In this document: positions 1 to 7,146 of the stretch, piece after piece
How the letters are laid out: each line of letters opens with the position of its first letter
Numbering within the stretch: the first letter of the stretch is position 1
Source of the DNA: an uncultured Ruminococcus sp.
GTDB taxonomy: Bacteria; Bacillota; Clostridia; Lachnospirales; Lachnospiraceae
Assembly (NCBI GenBank): GCA_900544395.1
Contig: UQVC01000035.1
Coordinates: 1 to 23,990 of the forward strand
Length of the DNA stretch: 23,990 nt
Direction of reading: 5' to 3'
Position numbers and translations under genes: made by a program
Notes under the pieces: model-generated
The model's input: only the letters and a program-made list of their open reading frames with translations
Database searches by the model: none
What the model was told of the DNA's origin: nothing

Positions 1-26
1 TAAATTGAATTCCTTGTATCCGACAT

Positions 27-59
27 TTACTACTGCATCTGAATAAGATGCAGTAGTAA
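27..59. repeat. 13-bp perfect inverted repeat beyond the broken alcohol dehydrogenase gene
   Basis: Bases 27-39 are the exact reverse complement of 47-59, separated by a 7-base loop (tgaataa). The hairpin lies just past the stop of the decayed alcohol dehydrogenase frame on the minus strand. Neither side has a run of T, so it is not a standard intrinsic terminator. On the minus strand the bases can be read as a short in-frame stretch containing DAVVNVGYKEF, which could be frameshifted remnant of the dehydrogenase C-terminus. Its role is unknown. Confidence 0.55.
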
Positions 60-61
60 TG

Positions 62-1031
62 TTAAATATCAACGATACGGCACACTAGTTCTGTAATATT
101 CATGATAAGTCCGAGTTCTTTCATCCATTTTTCCATCGCTGCCAAACCTTCTGATGCTACCTGTTCATCTGTCTTTCCTGCGGTATCTATCTCCCAGACA
201 TTCTTTGCAAAACGAACGAATTTAGCAAGACCGTAAGGCAAAATAAACTTATAATATGGAAGGGAAACAGCAGCCAGTGTCATTCCATGTGTTGCATCTG
301 TACAAGCTCCAACAGCCTGACCTAACATATGAACCATCCAGTCTGTGGATTTCCCTTTTGCGATCAAAGTATTAAGCGCCCAGGTTGCAGTCCATATAAT
401 ATTACTTCTTGCCTCATAATCCTCGGGATGCTCATTTGCAATACGGCTTGAATGAATAATTGATCTCATAAGACCTTCGCTAATATAGTCACTGGTATTG
501 TCATCCTCCCCAGAGAAATACTGTTCGCAGATATGATTAAAAATGTCATAAATGCCTGACACCATTTGATAATGAGGAAGTGTCATTGTAAATCTTGGAT
601 TTAAGATGGAGAATTTTGGCATGATGGCTTCATCAGCAAATACATGTCCAATTTTCAGTTTCTCTTTATGATTGGTAATAACGGATCCCGCATTCATTTC
701 AGATCCAGTTCCTGCCATTGTAAGTACGCAGCCAACGGGAACGAGCTTACATGACGGTTCCTCAAATTTCACAAAATATTTGTCCCAGGGATCCTCATCA
801 CAATGAACAGAAACGGACACTGCTTTTGCATAATCACATACAGATCCGCCTCCTACGGCTAAAAGCAGATCCGCATGATGATTTCTCGCAATTTCTATCC
901 CTTCATATAATTTTTCAATCGTTGGATTTGGCATGACTCCGGCAATATCTGCAATCTTTGCTTAGATTTACAAGAGAATCTTCACCCAAATAAAGCTTTG
1001 TGGGATTACAATAAGAAAAATTTCCTAACAT
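62..1031 (-). pseudogene. Iron-containing alcohol dehydrogenase, broken by internal deletion and frameshift
   Basis: The original start is probably the ATG at 1031, preceded by AAAGGAG. It reads MLGNFSYCNPTKLYLGEDSL, a typical family N-terminus, for about 26 codons, then shifts frame and stops. A second frame, opening after a TAA at 964-962 and with its first ATG at 934, carries the rest: ADIAGVMPNPTIEKL, the NAD(P)-binding GGGSVCDYAK motif, and the metal ligands in YDIFNH, VHMLGQ and THGMTL. The two frames differ by one base. By comparison with the usual family pattern, roughly 40 residues of the nucleotide-binding region are missing between them. The C-terminus also ends early: after MNITEL the reading becomes VCRIVDI and stops, about 30 residues short of the usual ~390. 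Intact homologues reduce aldehydes or butanal with Fe or Zn. The GTC-ATG context at 934 has no good ribosome site, so an active shortened enzyme is unlikely. Confidence 0.8.
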
Positions 1032-1082
1032 AATATGCTCCTTTCACTTTACAATTCTTTCTTTTTTTGCTATCTTGAAATT

Positions 1083-1113
1083 ATCTTAATACCTAAACTT
1101 AACTTTAGGTCAA
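1083..1113 (-). promoter_or_regulatory. MerR-type promoter/operator for the alcohol dehydrogenase gene
   Basis: On the minus strand, TTGACC (1113-1108) and TAAGAT (1088-1083) are separated by 19 bases, the long spacer typical of MerR-activated promoters. A perfect 7-base inverted repeat, ACCTAAA (1091-1097) and TTTAGGT (1104-1110), sits between the -35 and -10 elements, where MerR dimers bind. It drives transcription toward the pseudogene start at 1031 and lies directly upstream of the divergent merR gene, so it may also control that gene. Confidence 0.75.
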
Positions 1114-1147
1114 GTGCTTTTTGAAAATTTTGAAAGAAGGTGTGGTT

Positions 1148-1585
1148 ATGTATACAATCGGTCAGGTTTCTAAAATGTTTCATCTCCCAATTTCTACTTT
1201 AAGGTACTATGATAAAGAGGGATTCTTCCCTGATCTTGAACGAAGGGGAAACATTCGCTATTTCAATGAAAATGATTTAGAAGCCATTCGGATTATTGAA
1301 TGTCTTAAAACTTCCGGATTGGAAATCAAAGAAATTAAACAGTTCATTGACTGGGGTTCTGAAGGCGCTTCTAGTTACATAAAACGGAAAGAACTATTTG
1401 AGGCTCGTAAAACTGCTGTTGAAGCTGAAATCAAACATCTGGAAAAAACATTGGCTTTGCTCAAATTTAAATGTTGGTATTACGAAACTGCGATGGCCGA
1501 TGGAAGTGAAGAGAACCTGAATGCTATGCTTCCTGATAATCTTCCACCCCAAATTCAGGCTCTTTATGATAAAGGTCATGAATAA
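1148..1585 (+). CDS. MerR-family transcriptional regulator, AdhR-like
   Basis: A 145-residue protein starting MYTIGQVSKMF. The ATG at 1148 was chosen over an in-frame TTG at 1121 because GAAGAAGG-type ribosome-site bases lie 7 nt upstream and the MerR family normally begins this way. Residues 1-70 form the winged helix-turn-helix (STLRYYDKEGFF, GNIRYF). Residues about 75-115 are a helical dimerisation coil (EARKTAVEAEIKHLEKTLALL). The tail is short and shows no large effector domain. Cys52 (in IIECLK) falls at the position I recall for the redox-sensing cysteine of B. subtilis AdhR, which responds to aldehydes. The gene diverges from the alcohol dehydrogenase pseudogene, and a MerR-type operator lies between them. 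The inferred role is an aldehyde- or carbonyl-stress activator whose nearest target has decayed. It may also regulate distant genes. The Nudix gene follows 38 bases downstream. Confidence 0.85.
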   Translation: MYTIGQVSKMFHLPISTLRYYDKEGFFPDLERRGNIRYFNENDLEAIRIIECLKTSGLEIKEIKQFIDWGSEGASSYIKRKELFEARKTAVEAEIKHLEKTLALLKFKCWYYETAMADGSEENLNAMLPDNLPPQIQALYDKGHE

Positions 1586-1623
1586 TAAGAGGTGTATCAT
1601 ACAAAATAGAGAGGAATGATATT

Positions 1624-2112
1624 ATGACAAGTTTAAGTACCCTGTGTTATATCGAAAAAGATGGAAAATATCTGATGCTGCACCGTACGGTGAAAAAGAA
1701 TGATGTCAACAAGGATAAATGGATTGGAGTCGGCGGACATTTTGAGGCGGATGAAAGTCCCGAAGAATGTCTGTTGCGGGAAGTGAAAGAAGAGACCGGC
1801 TATACGCTGACTTCCTGGAAATACCGTGCGATGGTTACATTTGTATCAGGAAATGGAGTCACGGAATACATGTCCCTGTTCACGGCAGATGGGTTTGAAG
1901 GAGAGCCAATCGCCTGCGATGAGGGAGAATTAGAGTGGGTAGATAAAAAAGAGATTTACCGATTGAATCTCTGGGAGGGAGATAAGATTTTCTTCCGACT
2001 CCTGGAGGAATCGGAAGAATTTTTTTCCTTAAAGCTGGTATATGACGGAACAGACCGTCTGGTAGAAGCGATTTTAAATGGAAAGCAGATGCAGTTGTCT
2101 CAGAAGAGATAG
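1624..2112 (+). CDS. Nudix hydrolase, MutT-like (probable 8-oxo-dGTP diphosphatase type)
   Basis: A 162-residue cytosolic protein. The Nudix box is complete: G38-x5-E44-x7-R52-E53-V-K-E56-E57-T-G59, in the context VGGHFEADESPEECLLREV. The three glutamates of REVKEE are the expected Mg2+ ligands. The family cleaves nucleoside diphosphates linked to another group. MutT-like members remove oxidised dGTP or related nucleotides, but the substrate cannot be read from this sequence. GAGGAAT lies upstream of the ATG. The end overlaps the 3' end of the converging membrane-protein gene by 13 bases. No terminator was seen between this gene and the upstream merR gene, so they may share a transcript. Confidence 0.85.
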   Translation: MTSLSTLCYIEKDGKYLMLHRTVKKNDVNKDKWIGVGGHFEADESPEECLLREVKEETGYTLTSWKYRAMVTFVSGNGVTEYMSLFTADGFEGEPIACDEGELEWVDKKEIYRLNLWEGDKIFFRLLEESEEFFSLKLVYDGTDRLVEAILNGKQMQLSQKR

Positions 2113-2756
2113 CAATACATGACGATAAAGTGGCAGGCGCTTCCGGCCATTACAAATAGATGAAAAATCTCATGGCTTCCGAAATTCTTATGTTTGTTGT
2201 TGAAGATCGGAAGCTTTAATGCGTAAATAATACCGCCGATCGTATAGATGATACCACCTGCCAGAAGCCACCCAAATGCGGCCGGAGACAGGGAGTGGAA
2301 AATCTGCGTAAATGCAAGGACGCAGGTCCAGCCCATTCCGATATAAAGAATAGAAGAAACCCATTTCGGGCAGTATACCCAGAACGCCTTGATCAGGATT
2401 CCGACAATGGCGATCCCCCATACAATAGATAAAAGGATGATGCCGGTACGGCCTTTTAATGTGATCAGACAAATGGGGGTGTAACTTCCGGCGATCAGAA
2501 TAAAAATCATCATGTGATCGATTTTTTTCAAAAGTGTGTTCACTTTTGCAGAAATATCAAAGGTATGATAGGTTGTACTTGCGGCATACAGCAGGATCAG
2601 GCTGCCGGCATAGACTGCAAGTGCAGCAGTATAAATATGCCCGGGTTCATGTGCAGCTTTTATAAGTAACGGAACTGCTCCGCAGATAGCCAGTACCATG
2701 CCGATAAAGTGTGTAATGGCACTTCCGGGATCTTTTAAATGATGGGTCTGATTCAT
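2100..2756 (-). CDS. Hemolysin III family membrane protein (YqfA/PAQR-like)
   Basis: A 218-residue integral membrane protein with about seven hydrophobic segments. It shows the family's conserved metal-site pattern: STTYHTFD near residues 60-67, the KKIDHMMIF motif after it, and FGSHEIFHLFVMAGSACHF near the C-terminus, with three histidines. The family is annotated as hemolysin III from one B. cereus protein, but most members are thought to be zinc-dependent membrane hydrolase-like proteins of the CREST/PAQR superfamily. The haemolytic name should not be taken literally. AGGAGG lies 8-9 bases before the ATG. It is a single gene convergent with the Nudix gene. Confidence 0.9.
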   Translation of the reverse strand: MNQTHHLKDPGSAITHFIGMVLAICGAVPLLIKAAHEPGHIYTAALAVYAGSLILLYAASTTYHTFDISAKVNTLLKKIDHMMIFILIAGSYTPICLITLKGRTGIILLSIVWGIAIVGILIKAFWVYCPKWVSSILYIGMGWTCVLAFTQIFHSLSPAAFGWLLAGGIIYTIGGIIYALKLPIFNNKHKNFGSHEIFHLFVMAGSACHFIVMYCYLF

Positions 2757-2819
2757 AAAAATTCGCCTCCTGAAACAAAAGTTACATGCAGTTTTAAAAA
2801 CTACATTAAGTATATGTGT

Positions 2820-2848
2820 ATATTACAACTTCTATTCCTGAAATGCAA
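2820..2848 (-). promoter_or_regulatory. Possible promoter for the hemolysin III-type gene
   Basis: On the minus strand, TTGCAT (2848-2843) and TAATAT (2825-2820) are separated by 17 bases, about 65 bases upstream of the start codon. Both boxes are only partial matches to the consensus. An alternative -10, TATACT, lies slightly nearer the gene. Confidence 0.35.
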
Positions 2849-2883
2849 GAGGATTTGTAAAAACTTTTAAAATCAAAGGAATT

Positions 2884-2912
2884 TTGACAGAAATGGAAAA
2901 TTCTGATATGAT
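2884..2912 (+). promoter_or_regulatory. Sigma-A-type promoter of the DEAD-box helicase gene
   Basis: TTGACA (2884-2889), a 17-base spacer, and TATGAT (2907-2912). This nearly perfect vegetative promoter should start transcription near 2919. That leaves a leader of roughly 58 nt, which contains the hairpin at 2930-2948. Confidence 0.85.
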
Positions 2913-2929
2913 ATGTCAGGTTGTATTGC

Positions 2930-2955
2930 GGGACTGTTCTACAGTCCCTTATTTT
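2930..2955 (+). terminator. Terminator-like hairpin in the leader of the helicase gene
   Basis: GGGACTG (2930-2936) pairs perfectly with CAGTCCC (2942-2948) around the 5-base loop ttcta. It is followed by ttattttt. The hairpin lies between the promoter (-10 at 2907-2912) and the start codon at 2977, and so within the helicase mRNA itself. The form fits an attenuator: a constitutive promoter with conditional read-through. The stem is only 7 bp and the T-run is interrupted, so it may be leaky. Confidence 0.65.
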
Positions 2956-2976
2956 TGTCTTTAGAAAAGGAGATTT

Positions 2977-4560
2977 ATGGAAGAATTAAAATTTGAAGAA
3001 TTAGAACTGTGCCCGGAAATCTTAAAAGCAGTGAAGCACATGGGATTTGAGGAGGCATCTCCAATCCAGTCGAAGGCGATCCCGGTGATCATGAGCGGAA
3101 AAGATGTGATCGGACAGGCGCAGACCGGAACCGGAAAAACAGCGGCATTTGGGATTCCGCTTCTGGAAAAAATAGATCCAAAGAATAAAAAACTGCAGGC
3201 CATCGTGCTCTGCCCGACAAGAGAGCTGGCGATCCAGGTTGCCGAAGAAATCAGAAATCTTGCAAAATATATGCATGGTATCAAGGTTCTGCCAATCTAT
3301 GGAGGACAGGAAATCGTAAAACAGATCCGTTCCTTAAAGAGTGGAACACAGCTGGTGATCGGAACACCTGGGCGTGTTATGGACCACATGCGCCGCAAGA
3401 CGATGAAGATGGATCATGTGCATACCATTGTTCTGGATGAAGCAGATGAGATGCTGAACATGGGATTTCGGGAAGATATTGAGACAATTCTGGAAGGAAT
3501 CCCACAGGAGCATCAGACGGTTCTGTTTTCTGCGACCATGCCAAAAGCAATTCTGCAGATCACCAAACAGTTCCAGAAAGATGCAGAGCTTGTGAAAGTG
3601 ACGAAAAAAGAACTGACTGTACCGAACATTGAGCAGTTTTATTATGAAGTAAAACCGAAAAATAAAGAGGAAGTCCTTTCCCGTCTTCTGGACATTTATA
3701 CCCCGAAGTTGTCTGTGGTATTTTGTAATACGAAGAAACAGGTAGATCTGTTAGTCAATGCGCTCCTTGGAAGAGGTTATTTTGCAGCAGGACTTCATGG
3801 AGATATGAAACAGGCGCAGAGAGATCGCGTAATGCAGGGCTTTCGTTCCGGAAAGACGGATATTTTGGTATGTACAGATGTGGCGGCAAGAGGAATTGAT
3901 GTAGATGATGTAGAAGCTGTATTTAATTATGATCTTCCACAGGATGATGAGTATTATGTACACCGTATCGGAAGAACCGGACGTGCCGGACGAGTTGGAC
4001 GTTCGTTTTCCTTTGTTTCCGGAAGAGAAGTCTATAAGCTGAAGGAGATCCAGCGGTACTGTAAGACGAAAATCTATGCGCAGAAAGTTCCGTCGTTGAA
4101 CGATGTTGCCAATACAAAGATGGAAAATGTATTAGAAGAGATCGAGCAGATCATCGAAAATGAAGATCTGACAAAATTCCTGCAGATTATCGAGAATCGT
4201 GTTAACGAATCTGATTATACAGCCATGGATCTAGCAGCAGCATTTTTGAAATATTGTTCCGGACAGCAGGAAACAGATGAAAAAGATATGGAATTTGGAG
4301 ATACCGGTGCAGAAGAAGCTGGAATGGTGCGTCTGTTTATCAATATTGGAAAGAAAAATAAAGCAAAACCGGGAGACATCGTAGGCGCGATCGCCGGAGA
4401 AAGTGGAATTCCGGGGAAACTCATCGGAACTATCGATATGTTTGATAAATATACTTTTGTAGAAGTGCCAAGAGAATATGCTCATGATGTGCTGAATGCA
4501 ATGAATCATACAAAAATCAAAGGAAAATCGGTCGCAGTAGAGCCGGCAAATCAGAAATAA
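2977..4560 (+). CDS. DEAD-box ATP-dependent RNA helicase with DbpA-like RNA-binding C-terminus
   Basis: A 527-residue cytosolic protein containing every DEAD-box motif. The Q motif is EEASPIQSKAIP (25-36), motif I AQTGTGKT (48-55), Ia PTREL (80-84), Ib TPGR (130-133), II DEAD (154-157), III SAT (185-187), IV VVFCNT (247-252), V ARGID (304-308) and VI HRIGRTGRAG (329-338). The last ~75 residues (VRLFINIGKKNKAKPGDIVGAI onward, in part) match the DbpA/CsdA RNA-binding domain, which directs such helicases to structured RNA, often rRNA. The likely role is RNA unwinding in ribosome assembly, mRNA turnover or cold adaptation. AAAAGGAG precedes the ATG. The gene has its own promoter and a hairpin in its leader. 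No clear terminator separates it from the ECF gene. Confidence 0.95.
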   Translation: MEELKFEELELCPEILKAVKHMGFEEASPIQSKAIPVIMSGKDVIGQAQTGTGKTAAFGIPLLEKIDPKNKKLQAIVLCPTRELAIQVAEEIRNLAKYMHGIKVLPIYGGQEIVKQIRSLKSGTQLVIGTPGRVMDHMRRKTMKMDHVHTIVLDEADEMLNMGFREDIETILEGIPQEHQTVLFSATMPKAILQITKQFQKDAELVKVTKKELTVPNIEQFYYEVKPKNKEEVLSRLLDIYTPKLSVVFCNTKKQVDLLVNALLGRGYFAAGLHGDMKQAQRDRVMQGFRSGKTDILVCTDVAARGIDVDDVEAVFNYDLPQDDEYYVHRIGRTGRAGRVGRSFSFVSGREVYKLKEIQRYCKTKIYAQKVPSLNDVANTKMENVLEEIEQIIENEDLTKFLQIIENRVNESDYTAMDLAAAFLKYCSGQQETDEKDMEFGDTGAEEAGMVRLFINIGKKNKAKPGDIVGAIAGESGIPGKLIGTIDMFDKYTFVEVPREYAHDVLNAMNHTKIKGKSVAVEPANQK

Positions 4561-4590
4561 GCAAACTGGACTGGTTAAAAATACAATAAC

Positions 4591-4636
4591 TGGATGTTTT
4601 CATCCATCCACTTTGGTGATAGGATAAGACCATCAA
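4591..4636 (+). other. Two adjacent hairpins upstream of the ECF S-component gene
   Basis: The 96-base gap between the helicase and the ECF gene contains TGGATG-tttt-CATCCA (4591-4606). Next to it is an imperfect stem of TTGGTGAT (4613-4620) with ACCATCAA (4629-4636). Neither is followed by a T-run. ECF S-component genes are often preceded by vitamin riboswitches. No TPP, FMN, cobalamin, THF or preQ1 consensus was recognised here, so this is only a candidate structured leader. Confidence 0.3.
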
Positions 4637-4656
4637 CGAGGAAAAGAGGGAATCTG

Positions 4657-5271
4657 ATGGAAAAAAGAAAGCAGACAGTTATAAAACTGGCACAGACAGC
4701 ACTTTTGGCAGCATTATGTTTTGTATCGTTTACATTTTTGCAGATTAAGATACCGATGCCGGGCGGGGACGCGACATCCCTTCATATCGGCAATGCGTTT
4801 TGTGTTCTGGGAGCGTTGCTTTTAGGCGGATGGTATGGCGGACTGGCAGGGGCAATCGGGATGACCATTGCAGATATTCTGGATCCGATCTATATTGTCG
4901 GCGCTCCGAAGACCTTTGTGTTAAAACTTTGTATTGGTCTGATCGTAGGACTGGTTGCACACCGGATTGGAAAGATCAATGAAAGCAGTGATAAAAAATA
5001 TGTATTTCGCTGGAGTATTTATGCTTCTGTGGCAGGACTGGCATTTAATGTGATCGCAGATCCCCTGGTGGGATATTTCTATAAACAGTATATTCTGGGA
5101 CAGCCGCAGCAGATGGCAGAAGTTCTTGCAAAGTGGAGTACGGCAACCACCTTTGTGAATGCAGTGGTATCCACAGTATTGGTTGTAGTTTTATACAATG
5201 CACTGCGCCCGGTTCTGTTAAAAAGCGGGATACTTCAGATTACAAGAAAAGCAGAAGAAGTAAAGATCTGA
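4657..5271 (+). CDS. ECF transporter S component (vitamin or cofactor uptake, substrate unassigned)
   Basis: A 204-residue membrane protein with about six transmembrane segments. The ATG at 4657 was chosen because GAGGG lies about 6 bases upstream. An ATG at 4594 lies inside a hairpin, has no ribosome site, and would add a non-hydrophobic 21-residue leader. After the first segment comes LQIKIPMPGGDATSLHIGNAF, then GALLLGGWYGGLAGAIG, a pattern typical of substrate-capturing S components. These work with a shared EcfA/A'/T energising module, which is not in this window, so this is a group II (stand-alone) S component. The vitamin cannot be told from sequence. A strong terminator follows, so the gene ends its transcription unit. 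Confidence 0.85.
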   Translation: MEKRKQTVIKLAQTALLAALCFVSFTFLQIKIPMPGGDATSLHIGNAFCVLGALLLGGWYGGLAGAIGMTIADILDPIYIVGAPKTFVLKLCIGLIVGLVAHRIGKINESSDKKYVFRWSIYASVAGLAFNVIADPLVGYFYKQYILGQPQQMAEVLAKWSTATTFVNAVVSTVLVVVLYNALRPVLLKSGILQITRKAEEVKI

Positions 5272-5302
5272 ATGAGAAAAAATAAATTTGGGAAAGAGAT
5301 AA

Positions 5303-5349
5303 CCCGGACAGAGAAGCGTAGATATGCTTGTTGTCCGGGATTCTTTTAT
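5303..5349 (+). terminator. Intrinsic terminator after the ECF gene
   Basis: CCCGGACA (5303-5310) pairs with TGTCCGGG (5332-5339). An inner AAGC/GCTT stem (5314-5317 with 5326-5329) extends the hairpin. It is followed by ATTCTTTTAT. Confidence 0.85.
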
Positions 5350-5367
5350 CATGACGGAAAGCGGGTG

Positions 5368-5397
5368 TTGAAAAGGCGTGGAAGGTAGTGGTAAAAT
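5368..5397 (+). promoter_or_regulatory. Probable promoter of the frameshifted ABC exporter gene
   Basis: TTGAAA (5368-5373), an 18-base spacer, and TAAAAT (5392-5397). It lies 30 bases before the start codon and just after the preceding terminator. Confidence 0.5.
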
Positions 5398-5426
5398 GAG
5401 TGAAACAATAAAAAGGGGTGGAGCAA

Positions 5427-5879
5427 ATGGATGGAGAGAAAATAAAAGTAAGCACTTATTTTAGGACACGAAAAATTTTTGTTTCCGTATTTTTGATTTT
5501 GACAGTGATTTTAGGGTTTATCGCACCGCTAAAGTCTTTTGTGCTGCAGTGGATTATTGATGCCGGTGGCAAAGAAGAAGTGGTCAGAGATATGATATTG
5601 GGATTGCTGTTGGTTTCAGCTACATTTTTATTGGAATCCATTTCACGAAATATGTTTTCCAGACTGCATTGTGGGGCGCTGGGATTTATTCGAAATGCCT
5701 GTATGAATACGATTTTAAAAAGAAATATCAGGCAATATAGTGCATCCAGCAGTACGGCAGATCTTTCGCTTTTAACCAATGACATAAAGATGTTAAGTGA
5801 TGATTATTTTGCTTCCTTGTATCAGTTGATCCTGTTTGGAATTATGCTATTTTTTCTTTTTGTATGTATATTTATATAG
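5427..5879 (+). pseudogene. ABC exporter, N-terminal part (transmembrane segments 1 to about 3), frameshifted
   Basis: This piece begins at ATG 5427, with AGGGGTGG about 6 bases upstream. A GTG at 5418 is a less likely start. It encodes 150 residues: a cytosolic start, one hydrophobic segment (KIFVSVFLILTVILGFIAPL), a second (MILGLLLVSATFLLESI), and the coupling region up to LYQLILFGIMLFF. It then reads FLFVCIFI and stops at 5877-5879. The continuation of the same protein is in the -1 frame from the same position. The break is at a run of six T (5850-5855) followed by C and five T. One extra T would join both parts into a normal ~540-residue exporter. Alone, this piece has no ATPase domain. 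Either the gene is inactive, or a sequencing error or slippage explains the break. Confidence 0.8.
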
Positions 5880-7063
5880 ATCCATCCATGCTGCTGTTTG
5901 TATGCATTGCGGCAGCTGCACCACTTGTGCTTCCAAGAATCCAGGAAAAACATTTAAAGTCAAGCCGTGCAGATTTTTCAAAAAAGTCAGAGGAGTATGT
6001 GGGAAATACAACAGAAATTTTAAATGGTTATGAAATTATTCATGGATTTGGAGTACAGCGTTTGTTTCAAAAGAAAAACGAAGAAAAAACAAGCGCGGCA
6101 GCAAACAGTGAATATAAATTTCAGAAGAGCATCAATTATTCTATCACGTTATCCTCTTTTTTAAGCAATGGTTTATTTTTTCTGGTTCTGATGTTTGGGA
6201 TGTTTCTGGTATTTGAAGGAAGGATCACGGTAGGATATATGATTGCTGCCGTTAATCTTTCAAACTTCATCATAACACCTTGTCAGGTAATTTCGCAAAG
6301 TTATGCCAGAGTAAAGGCATCCTGTAAAATCAGGGGTAAAATTGAGAATATGATGAATCCAGAAGAACAGGAAGAAATAGAAGAGGCAGAGAAGCATTTT
6401 TCCAAAATGGAAGTGAAACAGGTGCAGTTTGCGTATGAGAATACAAAAGATAAGATCCTTCAGGACATTACGTTTACGTGTGAGAAGAATGAAAAAATTG
6501 CGCTGCTTGGGGAGAGCGGTTCCGGGAAATCTACGTTGGCAAAAATTTTGTGTGGAAATATTACAGAATATTCTGGAGATATTTTGTACTATGATGGAGA
6601 AAAGCAGGTGTTGAATCAAAAAGCAGGCTGTAAATGGATTGGATATGTGTCCCAGAATCCATATATTTTCCATGATACGATCCGCAATAATATTTGCCTG
6701 TATGAAGCATATCCGGAGGAAGAGATTCGACATGTTTTGAAACAGGTGGGATTAGTGGAAGCGGTAGAAGAATTAGAACAGGGATTGGATACGGTTATCA
6801 GTGAAAATGTCAAAAACCTGTCAGGAGGACAGCTTCAGAGAATTGCGCTGGCAAGACTTGTGATCCGAAAATATGACCTGATCATTGTAGATGAGATTAC
6901 ATCCAGCCTGGATCCGGAAACAACGGATGCGATCATGAAATTGTTGCTTGATCTGGATGGTATGGTAGTAGTGATCACACATGACACGTTTGGAGAATAC
7001 ATGGAGCGGTTTGATAAGGTATATGAGATCCGTGAGGGAAAGCTGAGTCCGCAGAAAAAGTGA
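5864..7063 (+). pseudogene. ABC exporter, C-terminal part (remaining membrane segments plus ATPase domain)
   Basis: This is the continuation of the frameshifted exporter, counted from the in-frame ATG at 5864 (up to 399 residues). That ATG has no ribosome site, so independent translation is doubtful. It contains membrane segments near 6-24, 95-118 and 122-140. A complete ATPase domain follows: Walker A GESGSGKST (216-224), Q-loop YVSQNP (261-266), signature LSGGQLQR (319-326), Walker B LIIVDE with catalytic Glu344, and the H-loop in VVITHD. No key residue is lost, so the break looks recent. The cargo is unknown. It is a half-transporter and, without a partner gene beside it, would act as a homodimer. 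A bidirectional terminator follows. Confidence 0.8.
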
Positions 7064-7091
7064 ATTTTGATATGATAAGGAATTACAGAAA

Positions 7092-7144
7092 AATACAGGA
7101 GAATGAAATCATGATTGATCTCGTTCTCCTGTATTGATTTTATC
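7092..7144. terminator. Bidirectional intrinsic terminator between the ABC exporter and carbamate kinase
   Basis: A 15-bp stem pairs 7092-7106 with 7121-7135, with one G-T pair. On the plus strand it is followed by GATTTTATC. On the minus strand it is followed by TTTCTGTAATT. It lies between two converging genes and can serve both. Confidence 0.8.
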
Positions 7145-7146
7145 AT

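Noticed and set aside
2100..2756. True haemolysin / virulence factor
   Set aside because: The family name is historical. Nothing in sequence or neighbours indicates a toxin.
5850..5865. Programmed ribosomal frameshift at the T-run
   Set aside because: The zero-frame codons CTA TTT TTT CTT do not give a classic X-XXY-YYZ heptamer and no downstream stimulator was seen. Mutation or slippage is simpler.
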